A stretch of 60,764 nt of DNA, taken from positions 122,110-182,873 of the forward strand of contig BFEA01000028.1 in NCBI GenBank assembly GCA_003427395.1, written 5' to 3'. Every line of letters begins with the position of its first letter. The first letter of the stretch is position 1. The DNA is from Chara braunii. Its lineage: Eukaryota; Streptophyta; Charophyceae; Charales; Characeae. A model generated the notes under the pieces. It saw only the letters and a program-made list of their open reading frames with translations, was not told the DNA's origin and made no database searches. Made by a program: the position numbers and the translations under genes. Below, piece by piece: positions 1-9,425 of the stretch.

Positions 1-218
1 TTTTTCGGATGCGCATCGTGCCGCGCCGCGCCGTGGCTGAAAAAAAAAAGAAAAAAAAAAAGGAAAGTGTGCTACAACCGCCCTTTTCAAACTCGGGGCC
101 TGATGTTACCGCCTTCTGATGTTACGACTGCCTTTTAGAACTACGGCCATTTTTTCGTTGCCCATTATTGTTTTTTTTGCCCTTTTGAACTTCGTTTGTG
201 ACACAAACGTACCTGCCC

Positions 219-330
219 CTTTTTTTTTTTTGGAAATACACCCCCTTCAGTGCTCGCAGTACTGATAAGAGCAGCCACCACTATCACCTGGGGGGAGGCT
301 CCATCTATTGGTGGGGAGCATGAACCTTGC
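219..330 (-). repeat. SINE-like tail module, degenerate
   Basis: Read on the minus strand this contains the family core CTCCCCACCAATAGATGGAG, then the loop motif CTGCTCTTATCA, and ends in a poly-A (poly-T at 221-231 on the plus strand). The GGGACGYTGGACC head is not recognisable. It is one of about 13 copies in the window. Confidence 0.6.
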
Positions 331-345
331 AGGTTGATAGGGTTA

Positions 346-904
346 TTTTTTTCGTTTTTCTTTTTGCAGTTAGTCCACTCTGTGAATTGGTGGCAAGTTT
401 GGTTTTAAGGGTCTCACCCCACGGCACACGAAACGAAAACGAAACGAGTGCATCTGCCAACGAAAGGTGGCAAAGTACACTCGTTACGATTATAGCAAAC
501 CGATGAACGTGGCCATTTTCTGCAGGAAGATGCACTCGTTTCGTTTTTCCTTTCATGTCCCGTGTGGCGATGCCCAAAATGGCCTTCGGGTTTTGTTATA
601 AATGGTCTGACAAACTGTCTGAAAATTTGGGCCTAACCGCTCGTGAGGTACAGATGCAATTCTCCCAGAAACAAAAGATTCCTTGTTATCGAATCTGGAT
701 CTGGCACTACCGGGATCAACTGTTAGAAATGCCAAATTTGGATAAGTGGCATGCTGCCCTTACAGTCAGGTCCTATCTAGCTGTCAAACTACTTGCATAC
801 AATCGCATGGATGTGGCAGATTCAAAACACAAACACCAGTAGGTGAATGAGCATAGTGGGTAGACCAGGACCCCCCCAAAAAAGGAAGGACAAAAAGGAC
901 GGAC
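346..904. other. No supported gene
   Basis: Open frames of about 95 codons exist here on both strands (for example 555-842 on the plus strand), but none shows a recognisable domain. I see no clear repeat boundary. Confidence 0.4.
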
Positions 905-1412
905 GAAAAGAAAAGCATCTTGAGTAGGCGAAGGACAATGAGAATATTGAACATGGAAGATCCCTATTCTGGGAAGCTGGACCCAGTTTCCAGCAGGCAC
1001 CACCCCCCACAAGGGCCCACAAGGGGTAGGAGCAAGGGACGGGAGGGTTGGGGGGTGCACTGCTCCAAGGGCATCATTGGGATAGGAGGTGATGCAGCTC
1101 TTACGCAGCTGAGGGAGGAGTAAGTTCAGATCAGGCTTGTCCTACTTTGACATAACAGGGAGACAAATTGGGGCGCAAAAAGGATGTACAGAAAGAAAAG
1201 CATCTTGAGTATGTGAAGGACAACGAGAATATTGGACATGAGAGATTCCTATTCTGGGAAGCAGGACCAAGTTTCCAGCAGGCACTACTCCCCACAAGAG
1301 GTACGAGAGAGGGACGGGAGGGTTGGGGCTCCAAGGGCATCGTTGGGATGGGAGGTGATGCAGCTATTACTTAGCCGAGGGAGGTGTAAGTGCAGATCAG
1401 GCTTGTCCTTTG
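905..1412 (+). repeat. Two tandem copies of a SINE-related unit
   Basis: Two similar units lie head to tail, at about 905-1140 and 1192-1412. Each starts with AAAAGCATCTTGAGTA, contains a version of the SINE-like head (CTGGACCCAGTTTCCAGCAG in the first, mutated in the second) and ends in CAGATCAGGCTTGTCCT. The core CCACCAATAGATGG is replaced by CCCCACAAG. This looks like an old diverged relative of the tail module that was duplicated in tandem. Confidence 0.55.
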
Positions 1413-2379
1413 TTTTTCTTTTTTTTTGTTTTTTTTTAAGAACAGGGCCGCAGTGCCCAAGGCTCAAATTATCAACTCGAATACAACGCCAAAACACGCC
1501 TCTTCCCATTAAGGATGGAAGAGCCTCGGCCACTGCTCCTGTGGAGACAGCTTCCCTTTACAACTGAAGTGCAGTACTAGCAAGGGGCATTGATTGCTGT
1601 CCCAGCTGGGAAGGATTAACCCCACTCCATCCAAAAATCGAACTCTGCCCTACTATAGACAATCAGCAGATGATGAACTGTACAAAGTCAAGGAACGGGG
1701 GGAAAGTATAGCAATCCTAACCAACTAAGTGATTGTGACAAGTGATCGACCGAACCCATGACTCCGTACCTCCAGACATAATGACACAGGGACAATTCCA
1801 AAGACTCGTTAATCTGAAGAGACTAGTCTGTAATTAGCAGCCCTTCCAACAGAACTCATGCCATCCTTCATGCACACAAATCAACACAGCAATGATCCTG
1901 AGGGGAGAGCAGTCGTTGGTCGAAATTTTGAAACCACACTCAGCAGCCCTCTCGCAGGTAACCCAATCTAGGTCACAGCAAAACGATGTGAAACACACAA
2001 AACGGCTGCTAACCTCTGTAAAAGATATAAAACAGGCGGAGAGGTGATACGGCATCGCTCAACAGATATCCCACCCTACCTCCCCCAGAATCCCACGGAA
2101 AAGATTCATCGCCATGCCCGTCCTCACCCACGCGCCCAATCAGCAACTTCTCATGGTGCATAGCCTACGAAGATAAACAGAAAGCACCATGAAACTGCCA
2201 ACCAAGAGCCCTCGCCCTCCCTTCAGTCCCACCAGGAAGGCAAAATATTCGGAGAAAGGCCCATGCAAAGTGAAAACCAAGGGAGACGAAGTTGTGCTTA
2301 CCCTGGCGACTGTTGCAGTGAGAGATGTTGTTGGCATGTTCGCCACTATACTCGTTGTTGGCAAAATACTTTATGTCGA
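1413..2379. other. No supported gene
   Basis: About 1 kb with a poly-T tract near 1415-1438. Otherwise it is unstructured mixed sequence with only short open frames and no recognisable domain. Confidence 0.4.
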
Positions 2380-2815
2380 GAGTTGAATGGTAGATGCCAT
2401 TGTCGTGAGCATTGTTGCCGCTGTTGATATGATTGTCGCTGTTGCAAATGTCGTCGCCATAGGCGTCGTTGATATTGTTGATGTTGTTGATGTGATTACC
2501 GCTGTTGCAGATGTCATCGTCGTGAGCGGCGTCACTGTTGTTGAAGCGTTTGTCGCTGTTGTAGATATCATTGTCTTAGCCGCTGCCGCTGGTGATGACG
2601 TTGTCGTCACTGTTTTGTGGGTCATTGATGAAACGTCTGTCAATATTTCGCCACTTACCGCAGATGACATCACCACTGGTGTAGTAGCCGTTATCGTTGT
2701 TGTTGACTCAAATTCGCAAGAATAATTGGAGACACCAGCCCGCTGCTGAGCTTCGGTCGTCAGCCTCTCCTTCAGCTCATCATAGTAATCTACACCCTGG
2801 TCGAAAGTCATGTTA
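2380..2815. repeat. Degenerate GTT/GAT/GTC trinucleotide repeat
   Basis: This is a diverged triplet repeat. Both strands stay open because of it: the plus strand reads a Val/Asp/Ala-rich product and the minus strand a Thr/Ser/Ala-rich one. The simple composition of both products argues for a former microsatellite rather than a gene. Confidence 0.6.
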
Positions 2816-3289
2816 CAACTGTTTATCAGAGTCTCAGCCCGCTGCCAATCAACAAAAGCCTACTCTGAGACAACAGGGAGACCAATTGGGGAGTGGTAGC
2901 CCTCACTAGAGGGTGGCAGGGAATAATCGAAGGGGTATGTGTCTACTCTAGCAGGGGCTTGATATAATCATCAGAGCACATAAGTTGATTAAAAAAGAAG
3001 AAATAACGGCAGACGCGGCATGTTTTGAAACCCTAAAGGCAAAAAAAACTTGCACTAGTAAAGAAACCACGCGCCAAGTTGAACTCGAAATGAGCAATTC
3101 CAAAAGTATCCGTTGGGCATTTTTATTTATTTATTATTTTTCCCCGCTGACACCACGACTGACCCCTGTAAATATGACAGTCGGTCTGACACCACGGCCG
3201 TCGGTACTTCCGTTGCCTTTTCGAACTCGGTGCCGTTTTCTTTGCCTATGCGTGTTTTTGTTGCCCATTCGATACTCAAAGGTTACATC
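2816..3289. other. No supported gene
   Basis: There is no coding evidence. Around 3200-3280 motifs of the type TTGCCTTTTCGAACTCGG occur that resemble sequences near 80-210, so a weak dispersed repeat is possible. Confidence 0.35.
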
Positions 3290-3665
3290 TAAGTACTCAC
3301 CTAAAAAAAAAACTAGCAAAGATATAGTTTCATTAATCAATGATGTATGGAATGAGGAAACCAAGGATTGGATTGAACCATCCATATTGCAGGGCCGTCT
3401 TTGATATTGTCATCATTCAGTGGAGGCTCTACAAAAGATACTTGACCTGATCCCATTGGCTTGGTTTCGTATCCTTCGTAAAGGCCCAAAATGATGGTAA
3501 ATGACTTGCGGCCATCACGGATCACCCCCAATTGATTTGGCAGCATCCTTGCTATGTTTCAGAATGGGGACATCCTCTTGTTGGTTTTTCAATTATCATA
3601 CGATAATAATTTTCCTCCAAGTGATCAAAGGAAACTAAGTGGGTACAAGATAATCACATTATCAG
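3290..3665 (+). pseudogene. LINE connector fragment (after reverse transcriptase)
   Basis: The plus-strand reading contains LIPLAWFRILRKGPKMMVND. This parallels LIPLELIRILRKEPKLKVND near 7040-7100 in the larger LINE relic of this window. A second parallel follows: FQNGDILL here and FRNGDIFC near 7490. The segment is therefore the region between the reverse transcriptase and the zinc-binding domain of the same LINE family. It carries in-frame stops and is cut off at 3676 by a MITE, so it is not functional. Confidence 0.6.
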
Positions 3666-3679
3666 AATAAGGGTATTAA

Positions 3680-3879
3680 ACCACTAGTACCTCTGCCGCG
3701 TGGGAAAATAGCGGGCCTTGGGTGGGCCTCCGACCTTTTCGGAGGCCAAAACGAAACGACGACTGCTGATCAGATTTATCAATGGCAGCCGTTGTCGGCC
3801 CCGACCTCCAAATTTTTAGGAGTTCGGGAAAACCGGAACTTTTCCCTATGTTCGCAACACTGGCGGAGGTACTAGTGGT
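3680..3879. mobile_element. TTAA-flanked MITE 1
   Basis: The terminal inverted repeat ACCACTAGTACCTCTGCC at the left matches, inverted, GGCGGAGGTACTAGTGGT at the right with one mismatch. TTAA lies on both sides (3676-3679 and 3880-3883). There is no coding sequence. A TTAA target is typical of piggyBac-type transposons, but the termini do not start with CCC, so the superfamily is uncertain. Confidence 0.75.
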
Positions 3880-3883
3880 TTAA

Positions 3884-4071
3884 ACCACCAGTACTTGACC
3901 CAGCTATCGACCGCTTTTAGGGCCGCGCTTTTAGGGCTTTGGGGTACCGGACCTCAATGGCTGGAAGCGCCAGCCAAAACAATTTTGAAACGGTACCCCG
4001 ACGCTTCGGCGAAAATCGGCGCATAGGCAATTCCAGGCTCGGCATCGATAGCTAGGCCAAGTGTTGGTGGT
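3884..4071. mobile_element. TTAA-flanked MITE 2, sharing a TTAA with MITE 1
   Basis: It starts ACCACCAGTACTTG and ends inverted with CAAGTGTTGGTGGT. It is flanked by TTAA at 3880-3883 (shared with MITE 1) and at 4072-4075. A subterminal inverted pair, AGCTATCGA and TCGATAGCT, is also present. It is non-coding. Confidence 0.7.
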
Positions 4072-4377
4072 TTAAGAAGAAGGGATACAAATAAATACAA
4101 TTAGGATGCATAAATAGGAAGCACGGATAGACATGAGAACATCAATAGGACAAGGTTTACTACTAACAAAGCTACAGACCCTACTGGCTATATTGACATT
4201 ACATCTACATATTACAACATAATTCCTTCATACACGGTTGTTGGACCTGCAATCCAGCACAAGTGCCTGTAGCACAAAACAAATAGACTGCATCAACACA
4301 TATACATACATCATACACAGAGTATACACACACTCGACACAAGCCACACAAACACCAGCTACAATCAACAATGTACA

Positions 4378-4530
4378 GGGACGTTGGACCTGATTTCGAG
4401 CAGGTGCAACTCCCCACCAATAGATGGAACCTTCAATGCAGGGACTCACTTAATGGGGCTGCTCTTATCACCTCGTTAAGTGGGTCTCCCCACATGCAAA
4501 GTTTAACCCCCCCCCCAAAAAAAAAAAAAA
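4378..4530 (+). repeat. SINE-like tail module with hairpin
   Basis: Starts GGGACGTTGGACC and contains the core CCCCACCAATAGATGG. A hairpin lies at 4447-4482: arms CACTTAATGGGG and CCTCGTTAAGTG, which pair over 12 positions with G-T wobbles, around the loop CTGCTCTTATCA. It ends in poly-A at 4517-4530 and is inserted into LINE sequence that resumes at once. Confidence 0.8.
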
Positions 4531-5310
4531 TACCAGCGATACTTGGCTAACCTTTAGACTGGATACGCCCATCTATAAATTGACTCTAGATCCTGCTAAT
4601 TGGACGTGGAGCTCACCAGGAAGGAGTAATGGAACATATAGGTGAGCTTTTTGTACTCTCAAAGTTAAATTAACGTATCCGATGATGCGCCCGGGGATTA
4701 ACTTGAAAGATAAAGTGTCATCTAGATGGATGAAACATCTCCACCCTAGCAAAAATAAATTGAGGTCAATCAAGTGGTTTAGTATAATGAAGTCCAATCC
4801 GATAAAGGTGGCCTCACTGCAATGCCAAATAAAACATCAATGCTTACTCACAAATGATTGGCTGATTGATAAATCATTTTTGGAGAAGAAAGGAATTGCC
4901 TCTTGTTGGTGTAAGTTTTGGAGGACTGTTTTCCCAAGTAGAAAGATCCCAGAGACAGTTGAACATGTGTTAATGCAATGTCCAGGATCCATCTGGCTAT
5001 AGAGATGGTGGGATTGTATTTAGGGTCAGCTGCGATCGCAAAGTTGATGGTCATGGGGTTGGAAGGCTATACAATTAGAATCATGGGCCTTTGGGTTTGA
5101 AGATGCCTTCTCTCGAAACCTCTTTAGGTCGGGCAGGAGAGCAGTTTTGTGGGCCATCTAGTTGAGGAGATATACCTATGAATAGGGAGGGACCAAACTG
5201 GACGGACTGGAATTCACTGGTACGATTAAACAGCAGGTTCAATTAGACATCCTTACTAAATGGGAAACCACAAAGGAAAAAATAAATCATTTATCTTCAC
5301 AAGTTAAAAT
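4531..5310 (+). pseudogene. LINE C-terminal fragment with zf-RVT domain
   Basis: The plus frame reads RWMKHLHPSKNKLRSIKW followed by KVASLQCQ, TNDWLI, and a Cys/His-rich stretch ending HVLMQCPG. This is the zinc-binding domain (zf-RVT) typical of plant LINE reverse transcriptases. A better kept paralogue is at 7740-8080, where the matching Cys residues are intact; here one Cys is Trp. The downstream residues IKQQVQLDILTKWETTKEKI parallel the C-terminus near 8300. In-frame stops are present. Around 5300 the sequence passes into a reverse-transcriptase region, so the fragments are not in native order. Confidence 0.75.
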
Positions 5311-7117
5311 TTTTAATCACATTCATTTGTGGGACTCAATATCTCAAGATCTAATGAATTTTTATAATGCGGTATGGATCTCAGGGGAAATGGGAGAATT
5401 TGTGGGACAAGGGGTCCTAACACTTCTATACAAAAAAGGAAAAAAGACAAATATTAAAAATTATCGTCTTATTATTCTTATACAGTTGTTTATAAGATGG
5501 TTGCTAAAACACTAGTTGATCGGCTGACCAAAGTAATCGCGGATATCATTCACCCAACACAAACTGGTTTCATCATTGGAAGGAATATATAGGATAATGT
5601 GTTGCTGATCAATGAAATCATCAAGCTCACACGCCAATCTAAACGTAATGTTGCTTTCATCTTTATAGATTTTGAAAAAACATATGATCATGTGGATTAG
5701 TTTTTTCTTGATAAGTGTTTGGAAAAATTCAACTTTAGTCCAAACTTTCGAAGATGGATAGGGATTCTGCATAAGAATGTTACCACCAGTGTTATAGTTA
5801 CTGGCAATATAGCTCCCCCTATTCCTCTGCAAAGATTAGTTAGATAAGGAGACCCAATTGCTCCCTTCTTATTTGTCATCATTATGGAAGCTCTAGCAGC
5901 AAATCTGCGTACCCATAAAGATATAAAGCGGATCCAGATAACATGTATCCCGGAGGAGGCATTCTCAATATGCTCTCTCTCCCTAATGATTGATGTTTCT
6001 CACGAGGACATGATAGCAATTTAAAAGTTGATGGAACAATTTTGTCACTTATCAGATATGAAAGTTAATTGGGGTAGTAAAACTATGAGATGGTGGACTC
6101 ATCATCAAGGAGTGCGACCTCCAGAACAGTCTAAGGTCGAATGGTTGCCCGAAGATAACCATATCAAAATACTAGGTATTTCCTTAACGGCTGAGAGCAA
6201 ACCAAGTCCAATAATGATTGGATTATGCAACAAGCTCAAACAAAGTTGGAATTATGAAAAAATAAGCATACCTCACTATTAGGTCGCACTCACGCCATCA
6301 ATAATGTTGTCATGGCCTCTATATGGTATAAATCAGCTATTTGGGCCTAAGATAAAATTGTCACTAAAATGTTCCAGCGACAATTAAGAGCATTCCTTTG
6401 GAGAGGAAATCGTGAATGCATTAATGTTATCAATAGAGTGGCATGTATATTAGTGATCCAACCGAAATCTAGAGGGGGGNTGAGAATCATTGATGCAGCC
6501 ACTCAAGCCTTAGCTCTTTCTATACAATGGATCAAGAGACTGCTCCTTAATCCTCAAACCCCTTGGAATGCACTTGCATGAGAACAAATCAGGAGGTTAG
6601 CACCCCCTACACTAGAAGGTACAGGCCCATTGATGTGGCTAGAAAATCGATTATGGTCCCTGCCTGGAGGTAGTGTTAAGGAACATGAGGGTGAAATAAT
6701 TTCAAATCGACAAGCTGCAAGACAAAATTTATGTAAGGACTACTTATGGGTCACCATCCTTAAAACATGGAGGAAATTATCCCTACTGGATAAAATGCAG
6801 CCTGAAAGATGGGAAGAGGTGTGTCGGCAACCACTTTTTAATAACAATTGGATAAGAGATGAGTCAAGGATATGCTGTCCACAGCATGGATTCCCCCTGG
6901 CTGAGTTGGGTAAGGAGAGGAATCATAAGGATCAAAGATTTATGGAACCCTGTAACTAATTATTGGTTTACTGCCAAGGATCTACACAACCAATTGCGTT
7001 ATGGTCACCACCCTGATAAGGCGCTGAAAAACCTGATACGACTCATTCCTTTAGAATTGATTCGTATCTTGCGTAAAGAGCCTAAGTTGAAGGTCAATGA
7101 CTGGGTAGCTATTATAA
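5311..7117 (+). pseudogene. LINE reverse transcriptase and connector, broken
   Basis: This is a non-LTR (L1-type, plant-like) reverse transcriptase that would copy element RNA at nicked chromosomal DNA. Visible motifs in order: LYKKGKKTNIKNYRLI (5430-5480), GFIIGRNI then stop then DNVLL (5570-5610), FIFIDFEKTYDHVD (5660-5697), a stop-GDPIAPFLF block (5847-5880), then LMIDVSHED where a catalytic [YF]ADD would be expected (about 5985-6010). After it, QPKSRGGxRIIDA (6450-6500) is the usual LINE connector. Stops fall exactly where the family has Gln (GRNI-Q-DNV; R-Q-GDP) or Trp. One undetermined base is at 6480. No endonuclease domain is visible upstream. The copy is dead. Confidence 0.8.
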
Positions 7118-7382
7118 TCCACCGAAGTCCAATCTTCAAATTGTAGGCGATAGTTTTTTTTAACCACCTCATCCTCCCCTCCTGTTGTCCCTTCCCAGAT
7201 GACTCTTCCGAGTTTCCCACCCTGGATTCCCTCAAGCCAGCATTGATATAAATATTGAATATATTCAAGGATTTCGTTACGCTTAGATAAATGTTGGATT
7301 TTTTCTTTTGTCTTTTCCCATATAGTTAAAATGACTGTTTGGATTTGTTGTTTAATGGAATATGTGAATTTTGGTCATTCAA
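7118..7382 (-). repeat. Inverted LINE C-terminal segment
   Basis: This stretch is the reverse complement, with scattered mismatches, of 8272-8541, which encodes the LINE C-terminus and start of its 3' end. It interrupts the connector region, which resumes near 7440. Together the two arms form an inverted repeat separated by about 0.9 kb. Confidence 0.8.
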
Positions 7383-7439
7383 GCGGACAACCCCCCTACC
7401 GCACGGTTGGGGGAGACGTTCGGCCATCGGACGACTGGT

Positions 7440-8655
7440 AACCTAGGATTATCCTAATTCCATTGACAACATCCTTGACAAATTTAGAAATGGGGATATT
7501 TTTTGTCTCTTTTTTATCTAACACAAGATAATTACGTTACCCCAAACCGACAAGAAGAGATAAAATGAGTGAAAGGTGATGAAATCTTTATAATTTGGGT
7601 TATGCAACATAAAAATACATTGATCACATTCAGACCGACTACACCAATCTCCCACCTGGCACTAGACCCAAAAGATTGGATTTGGAATTCCTCAAGTAGA
7701 AAAGGAAGATCATATCATACTAACCTTCATACCTTGACGGTCAAATCTACTTATCCAATGTTTCGGCCCAAAATTAATTTGAGGGATATGGTCGTGACAA
7801 GGTGGATGAAGCATCTCAACCTAAGCCGGGATGATCTTAGATCAATCAAATGGTTTAATATTATAAAATCTGGACCAGCAAAGGTAGCCTCTCTGCAATG
7901 GCAGATTGAACATCGTTGCCTCCCTACCAATGATTGGCTGATTGAGAGATCATCTTTGGAGCGAAGGGGAGTAGTGGCCCCGTGGTGTAAGTTTTGTAAG
8001 ATTACTTTCGCAAGTAAAACTTATCTTGAAACAATAGAACATATATTCCTATAATGTCCGGGAGCAGTTTGGTTATGGAGATGGTGGGACCACATATGGA
8101 GCCAACTAGAGACTCAAGCCCAGTGGCCATGGGGTTGGAAGGCGATCTTACTAGAATCCTGGGTTTCAAATCCATATGATGATTTCACACAGAACCTGTT
8201 CTTTTTGGGAAGGAGAGCGATCCTTTGGGCCATATGAAGGAGAAGATGTACTTTTGAATGAGAAGGTACTCGTCTTGAACGACCTGAATTCATAGATTTC
8301 ATTAAACAACAAATCCAAACAATCATTTTAACTATATGGAAAAAGACAAAAGAAAAAATCCAACATTTATCTAAGCGTAAGGAAATCCTTGAATATATTC
8401 AAAATTTATGTCAATGCTGGCTTGAGGGAATCCAAGGTGGGAAACTCGGAAGAGTCATCTGGGAAGGGACAACAGGAGGGGAGGATGAGGTGGTTAAAAT
8501 AAACTATCGCCTACAATTTGAAGATTGGACTTCGGTGGATCCATCCATTCTTATGCGCCCTGCGAATGACTTCCCTGACCCATTTCCCCCACACCCATTA
8601 GTTGTAGTCCCCAGGTCCTGGTATGACTAATAATTGAATTGGTATCTGATTCTGG
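7440..8655 (+). pseudogene. LINE zf-RVT domain, C-terminus and 3' region
   Basis: The best kept LINE coding segment. Plus-strand reading at 7569-8054 gives RWMKHLNLSRDDLRSIKW, KVASLQWQIEHRCLPTNDWL, then CKFCKITF and ETIEHIFL-stop-CPG, i.e. the Cys-x2-Cys and His/Cys ligands of the zf-RVT zinc-binding domain. The frame continues, with stops, through IKQQIQ and KTKEKIQHL to a C-terminus near 8630. The stop before CPG and those further on are single-codon nonsense changes. The 3' flank leads directly into the SINE-like tail module at 8756, indicating that this module is the LINE's own 3' end. Confidence 0.75.
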
Positions 8656-8755
8656 TAGGAGGAATGGTATTTTTTCCCCTGAGCTAGAAGAGGTTCAGAT
8701 CCATCCTCCGCAAAAATAATGTTATCTTTCTCGATTCAAGCTTCATTGTACAAAT

Positions 8756-8895
8756 GGGACGCTGAACCCGGTTTCCAACAGGTGCAGCTCCCCACCAATA
8801 GATGGAGTGACCTGTATGGACCCTAGTAGGTTGGGATGCTCGTATCACCCAACCTATTAGGTTCCACTGAGTCTTAAAAAAAAAAAAAAAAAAAA
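8756..8895 (+). repeat. LINE 3' terminus / SINE-like tail with 14-bp hairpin
   Basis: Starts GGGACGCTGAACCCGG and holds the core CTCCCCACCAATAGATGGAG. A hairpin at 8822-8861 has arms CCTAGTAGGTTGGG and CCCAACCTATTAGG (14 pairs with one G-T) around the loop ATGCTCGTATCA. A poly-A follows and ends at 8895. Because it directly follows the LINE C-terminus on the same strand, it is best read as the LINE 3' end. Confidence 0.8.
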
Positions 8896-9297
8896 GGAAA
8901 CTAAGGGTCCGGGAGGGAATTGGGAGAGGGAAATGGGATGGGGCTACAAGAGAGGACGATGAAGATTTCCGCAGGGATTATAGGTTGGTATTTAGGGACT
9001 GAACTAGTGTGGACTCATCCACACCTTTGCATTCATTGTTGTTTTTTTCGGACCACTTTCCCCCAATAGCAACGGGTGCCTAGATCTTGGTATGGTTATG
9101 AGTGACTGTGAGCAGGCTTGTATGGTGTAAGTTTATTGTCATAGAAGAGAAAGGAGGTAAATGGCATCTAGGGGAATCAGGGCTATGAGTAACTAACAAT
9201 TATGGTGGCGTGGAAAGGGTGAAGAGGCGATTTCCCTCCTATCAACTATCTCAATTTTCTCACTTTCTGTATTCATGAATGTTGTTTTTATGAAGGG

Positions 9298-9425
9298 ATA
9301 CTGGACCCGGTTTCCAACAAGTGCAGCTCCCCACCAATGGATATAGTGACCTCATTGGGTTCTTCTAGGAAGGGTTTGTGATAAGCCGAGATCCGTACTA
9401 CCCTTCAGAGTAAAAAACGAACTAA
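9298..9425 (+). repeat. SINE-like tail module, hairpin variant
   Basis: Contains TGGACCCGGTTTCCAACAAG and CTCCCCACCAATGGATA. The hairpin differs: arms GAAGGGT and ACCCTTC enclose TTGTGATAAGCC, which resembles the reverse complement of the usual loop. No poly-A is present. Confidence 0.55.

Noticed and set aside
2380-2815. Long open frames on both strands
   Set aside because: They are produced by a degenerate trinucleotide repeat; the amino-acid composition is too simple.
4205-4449. Cys-rich minus-strand ORFs
   Set aside because: They overlap the SINE-like module core and CA-rich DNA and recur only as part of that repeat.
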